64,000 nt of DNA, taken from contig NZ_VNHS01000011.1 of the NCBI RefSeq assembly GCF_008124765.1, forward strand, positions 62,001 through 126,000, written 5' to 3'. Each line of letters starts with the position of its first letter. Positions within the stretch are counted from its first letter, which is position 1. Shown here piece by piece: positions 62,203 to 64,000 of this stretch. The notes under the pieces are model-generated. The model saw nothing but the letters and a program-made list of their open reading frames with translations, had not been told where the DNA came from and did no database searches. The DNA comes from Paenibacillus methanolicus (GTDB lineage: Bacteria; Bacillota; Bacilli; Paenibacillales; Paenibacillaceae). A program made the position numbers and the translations under genes.

Positions 62203-63003
62203 TTAGGAATCCCCGCCTAGCATCAGGAGCATCACGATCGAACAGGAGGCCAGCAGCGGGCGCAGTAAGGCGATCGGAACCTTGACCGGCCGATCCGGTT
62301 CCAGCACCTGCAGCATCCGGTAATGCATCGCGCTCGCTTCAAAATGCACGGCCGGCTCGACATGCATCGTTCGTCCGTGCTTGGCCAGCTTGATCAGCAC
62401 TTGACCGAGATGCAGCGTCGTACCCATGCCCCGGATAACCGCTCGATCGGCAAACAGCTCCTGCCACGTTTTATAGTAGGTTAGAATCGGCTTCACGATG
62501 GGCAAATAGCGAAACCCGTCCATCAGCAACGTCGACACGAACAGCTTCATATTGTCGCGGTTGCGGCAGTGATGCCTTTCGTGCAACAGAATCGCTTGGA
62601 TCTCCTTGTCGTCGAACATGCCGAGCACCGCGGTCGAGACGACGATCCGGGGCCGCAGCAGCCCGATCGTCAGCGCAACGAACGCCTCGCTTTGAACGAC
62701 GATGAGTTCCGTTCCCCACACGCGATACTTGTAACGCAGACGCTTAGTGTGTTTGTCATGCTTCATCGCGCCGAATCGAGCGAGCCACTTTCTCGATAGA
62801 TGCCACTGCCGGACGAACCGCCAGATGATCCGGCCAATTGTATACGCGATGACGAGATCGATCAGAACGTAATGGAACTGGACGCCATGGACAGCTCCAT
62901 GACGGAACTGGTGAGCGAGGAAGAAGCCCATTTGCGCGACAATAGCCGTGACGAAAAGGATCATCAGCCCGTAAATCCCTCGAAGCTTCGTCTCGGATCT
63001 CAT
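62203..63003 (-). CDS. M56-family membrane metalloprotease (BlaR1/MecR1-like), sensor domain absent
   Basis: 266 residues. Two or three N-terminal helices, then a zinc-protease domain with LLHERHHCRNRDN (HExxH-like, HERHH) and the downstream Glu in WQELFADRAV, and a last helix (LLRPLLASCSIVMLLMLGG). Full BlaR1/MecR1 proteins are about 580-600 residues with an extracellular penicillin-binding sensor; here the protein ends at the fourth helix. It overlaps blaI by 4 bp and should cleave BlaI when activated. The signal is unknown. Confidence 0.88.
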   Translation of the reverse strand: MRSETKLRGIYGLMILFVTAIVAQMGFFLAHQFRHGAVHGVQFHYVLIDLVIAYTIGRIIWRFVRQWHLSRKWLARFGAMKHDKHTKRLRYKYRVWGTELIVVQSEAFVALTIGLLRPRIVVSTAVLGMFDDKEIQAILLHERHHCRNRDNMKLFVSTLLMDGFRYLPIVKPILTYYKTWQELFADRAVIRGMGTTLHLGQVLIKLAKHGRTMHVEPAVHFEASAMHYRMLQVLEPDRPVKVPIALLRPLLASCSIVMLLMLGGDS

Positions 63004-63437
63004 CGCCGGCGCCCGTTCTTCAAGTCGCTGAGCTTGCGTTCAAGCTTCGCAATGATGTCGGGGTCGGCATCGTCCAACGCATCGATCATATGGGTGACGA
63101 CCAGATCGCCATACTCCTGGATTAAGCCTACGGATACTTCCCGCGTCTGCTCGGTTAGGAACTGCTCCCGCGTCTGCACCGGGCTGAACTTCGCCACCCG
63201 CGTCCGTCCGGTTCCGGTCTGGACCTTAGTCAGGTGACCTTTATCCAGCAGCCGGTTCATGACCGTCATGACCGCATTCACCGTGATCGGGCTTTCTCCG
63301 TTCAGAATCGTCCGGACTTCCTTAATGCTCGAGCCGGGGGAAGACCACAGCGCATCCATAATGCGGGCCTCCAGCGGTCCGAAGAAACGATTCAGTCCTT
63401 CGCCGCCGATATTCATTCGTTTAATGGGCATTGTCAT
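63000..63437 (-). CDS. BlaI/MecI/CopY-family transcriptional repressor
   Basis: 145 residues. The winged helix-turn-helix (RIMDALWSSPGSSIKEVRTI, then ITVNAVMTVMNRLLDKGHL) is followed by the dimerisation helix region. Typical BlaI length. It represses from TACA/TGTA palindromes and is cleaved by its partner protease. ATGs at 63437 and 63431 are both possible with the GAGG site. It is the first gene, with the M56 gene overlapping by ATGA. Confidence 0.93.
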   Translation of the reverse strand: MTMPIKRMNIGGEGLNRFFGPLEARIMDALWSSPGSSIKEVRTILNGESPITVNAVMTVMNRLLDKGHLTKVQTGTGRTRVAKFSPVQTREQFLTEQTREVSVGLIQEYGDLVVTHMIDALDDADPDIIAKLERKLSDLKNGRRR

Positions 63438-63446
63438 CACACCTCG

Positions 63447-63483
63447 TACTACAGAGTGTAGTATGAACGTGACTGATTGTCAA
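63447..63483 (-). promoter_or_regulatory. Promoter and operator of blaI
   Basis: On the minus strand TTGACA (63483-63478) and TACACT (63460-63455) are 17 bp apart. TACTACA-GAG-TGTAGTA at 63447-63463 overlaps the -10. The same half-sites recur at 62166-62182 before the lgt-like gene, which implies autoregulation plus a shared regulon. Confidence 0.85.
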
Positions 63484-63584
63484 CGTGAACCAATCGGTAC
63501 CGCGTGGACGACCGCTTCTGCCGAAGAATAAACGGGCTTCGCCCTTTAGATCCCTCTCTTTTTCCGCCCCCAAGCCCCCTCGCC

Positions 63585-63867
63585 CAATGCTGCCAGGTTA
63601 AGAGGGCTCCGCCCTTTTGACCCGACTTTTGTTGCTCCCTCCTCCCACCTCCTCCGCCGAGGAGGCTCCAAAGGGCTTTGCCCTCTGGACTCCCTATTTC
63701 GTGCTGACATGTTTATTCGCGGTCGGCGGGAAGGCTTGAGCGGGGCACGCTTTTGTCCTGACGGACAAAGCTTCAGTAGGTTTTGAAGTCCGTTATAAGA
63801 CTTAAGCCTGTCAACTATAGGCCCTAGTTCGCTTCTTCGGACGTTTTTCCTTAACCTGACAGCATTG
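63585..63867 (+). mobile_element. MITE-like element, copy 2 (283 bp)
   Basis: Termini CAATGCTGCCAGGTTAAG and CTTAACCTGACAGCATTG are 18-bp inverted repeats with one mismatch. The body is the inverted homologue of 22656-22940. Flanks carry CCCCCTCGCC on the left and CCCCCTCCGCC on the right, a possible imperfect target duplication. It has several short hairpins, such as TTTGTCC-TGAC-GGACAAA, and no protein. Confidence 0.65.
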
Positions 63868-64000
63868 TCCCCCTCCGCCGAGGGGAACCAGAAGGTTAGC
63901 ACCCTCTGGACTCTGCTAATTAGCGTGACTCGTTAAGCGGCCGTCTTCAATGTGTTCTTTCGCGATGAACCCGCGTTGTCCTAGGGACAAAGCTTTTGTT
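63868..64000 (+). repeat. Hairpin-rich repeat unit abutting copy 2, cut by window edge
   Basis: It matches the second unit of 17655-17975 in order and wording: CCCCTCCGCCGAGGGGAACC, a CCCTCTGGACTC box, GCGTG and CTCG, GCGGCCGTC, then CCCGCGTTGTCCTAGGGACA and AAGCTTTTGTT. It continues past the window. The stretch 63484-63584 between blaI and copy 2 holds no gene. Confidence 0.65.

Noticed and set aside
1-64000. tRNA, rRNA, prophage or integrative element
   Set aside because: No clover-leaf sequence with CCA-type end, no rRNA-like stretch, and no integrase, terminase or transposase frame was found on either strand.

Overview
The window is GC-rich chromosomal DNA from an endospore-former-type Firmicute, most likely Paenibacillaceae (Paenibacillus/Cohnella-like). 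The pointers are a 2001-residue S-layer-anchored GH16 enzyme, an Lpl-type sugar ABC transporter paired with a YesM/YesN-type two-component system, two bacillithiol-linked enzymes (FosB and a YfiT/BstA-like protein), Gram-positive lipoproteins, and the gene order moxR-DUF58-transglutaminase-guaA-pbuG known from Bacillus. No tRNA, rRNA, CRISPR array, prophage or transposase gene was seen.

Layout. 0-3.6 kb (minus strand): a cut-off NlpC/P60 lipoprotein, then a thiol/stress cluster (YfiT/BstA-like, thioredoxin-like, a 37-residue membrane peptide, a small membrane protein, a DUF6886-like protein, FosB). 3.8-17.6 kb: a beta-glucan utilisation locus. The minus strand carries the giant laminarinase-like protein, a solute-binding lipoprotein and two permeases; the plus strand carries the divergent histidine kinase and AraC-type regulator. 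Two candidate catabolite-repression sites sit in front of the enzyme and the binding protein. 18.2-21.4 kb: an iron-siderophore uptake set (binding protein, two permeases, no ATPase) around a Fur box. 21.5-31.8 kb: mixed single genes, namely a GNAT acetyltransferase, a 57-residue ORF with a LysR regulator, a ZIP metal transporter, a secreted LamG-phosphodiesterase, DUF2325, two paired lipoproteins, a flavin monooxygenase and a YdeI-like protein. 31.9-35.7 kb: potABCD polyamine uptake. 36.0-36.4 kb: a 51-bp tandem repeat. 36.6-46.2 kb: pbuG with its promoter, guanine riboswitch and attenuator, then guaA, then the transglutaminase/DUF58/MoxR operon. 46.4-58.0 kb: bcp, an ABC-2 exporter, an LCP cell-wall ligase, a hemL-type aminomutase, an inositol-phosphatase-family protein, uvsE with a small conserved gene, ddl and a secreted-type amidase-domain protein. 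58.4-61.1 kb: acnA. 61.3-63.5 kb: an atypical lgt, an M56 (BlaR1-type) protease and BlaI.

The two most interesting points follow. First, a 17-bp palindrome (TACTACA-N3-TGTAGTA) overlaps both the blaI promoter and the promoter of the variant lgt. This suggests a BlaI/M56 switch that controls lipoprotein acylation rather than a beta-lactamase. Second, two copies of a 283-285 bp non-coding element with 18-bp inverted termini lie at 22.66-22.94 kb and, inverted, at 63.59-63.87 kb. The first is bracketed by a perfect 16-bp direct repeat, so it looks like a MITE. Related hairpin-rich repeat DNA lies at 17.66-17.98 kb and at the right end of the window.

Limits: all calls come from reading the sequence. 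Domain names, start sites and regulatory sites were not checked by any search or experiment.
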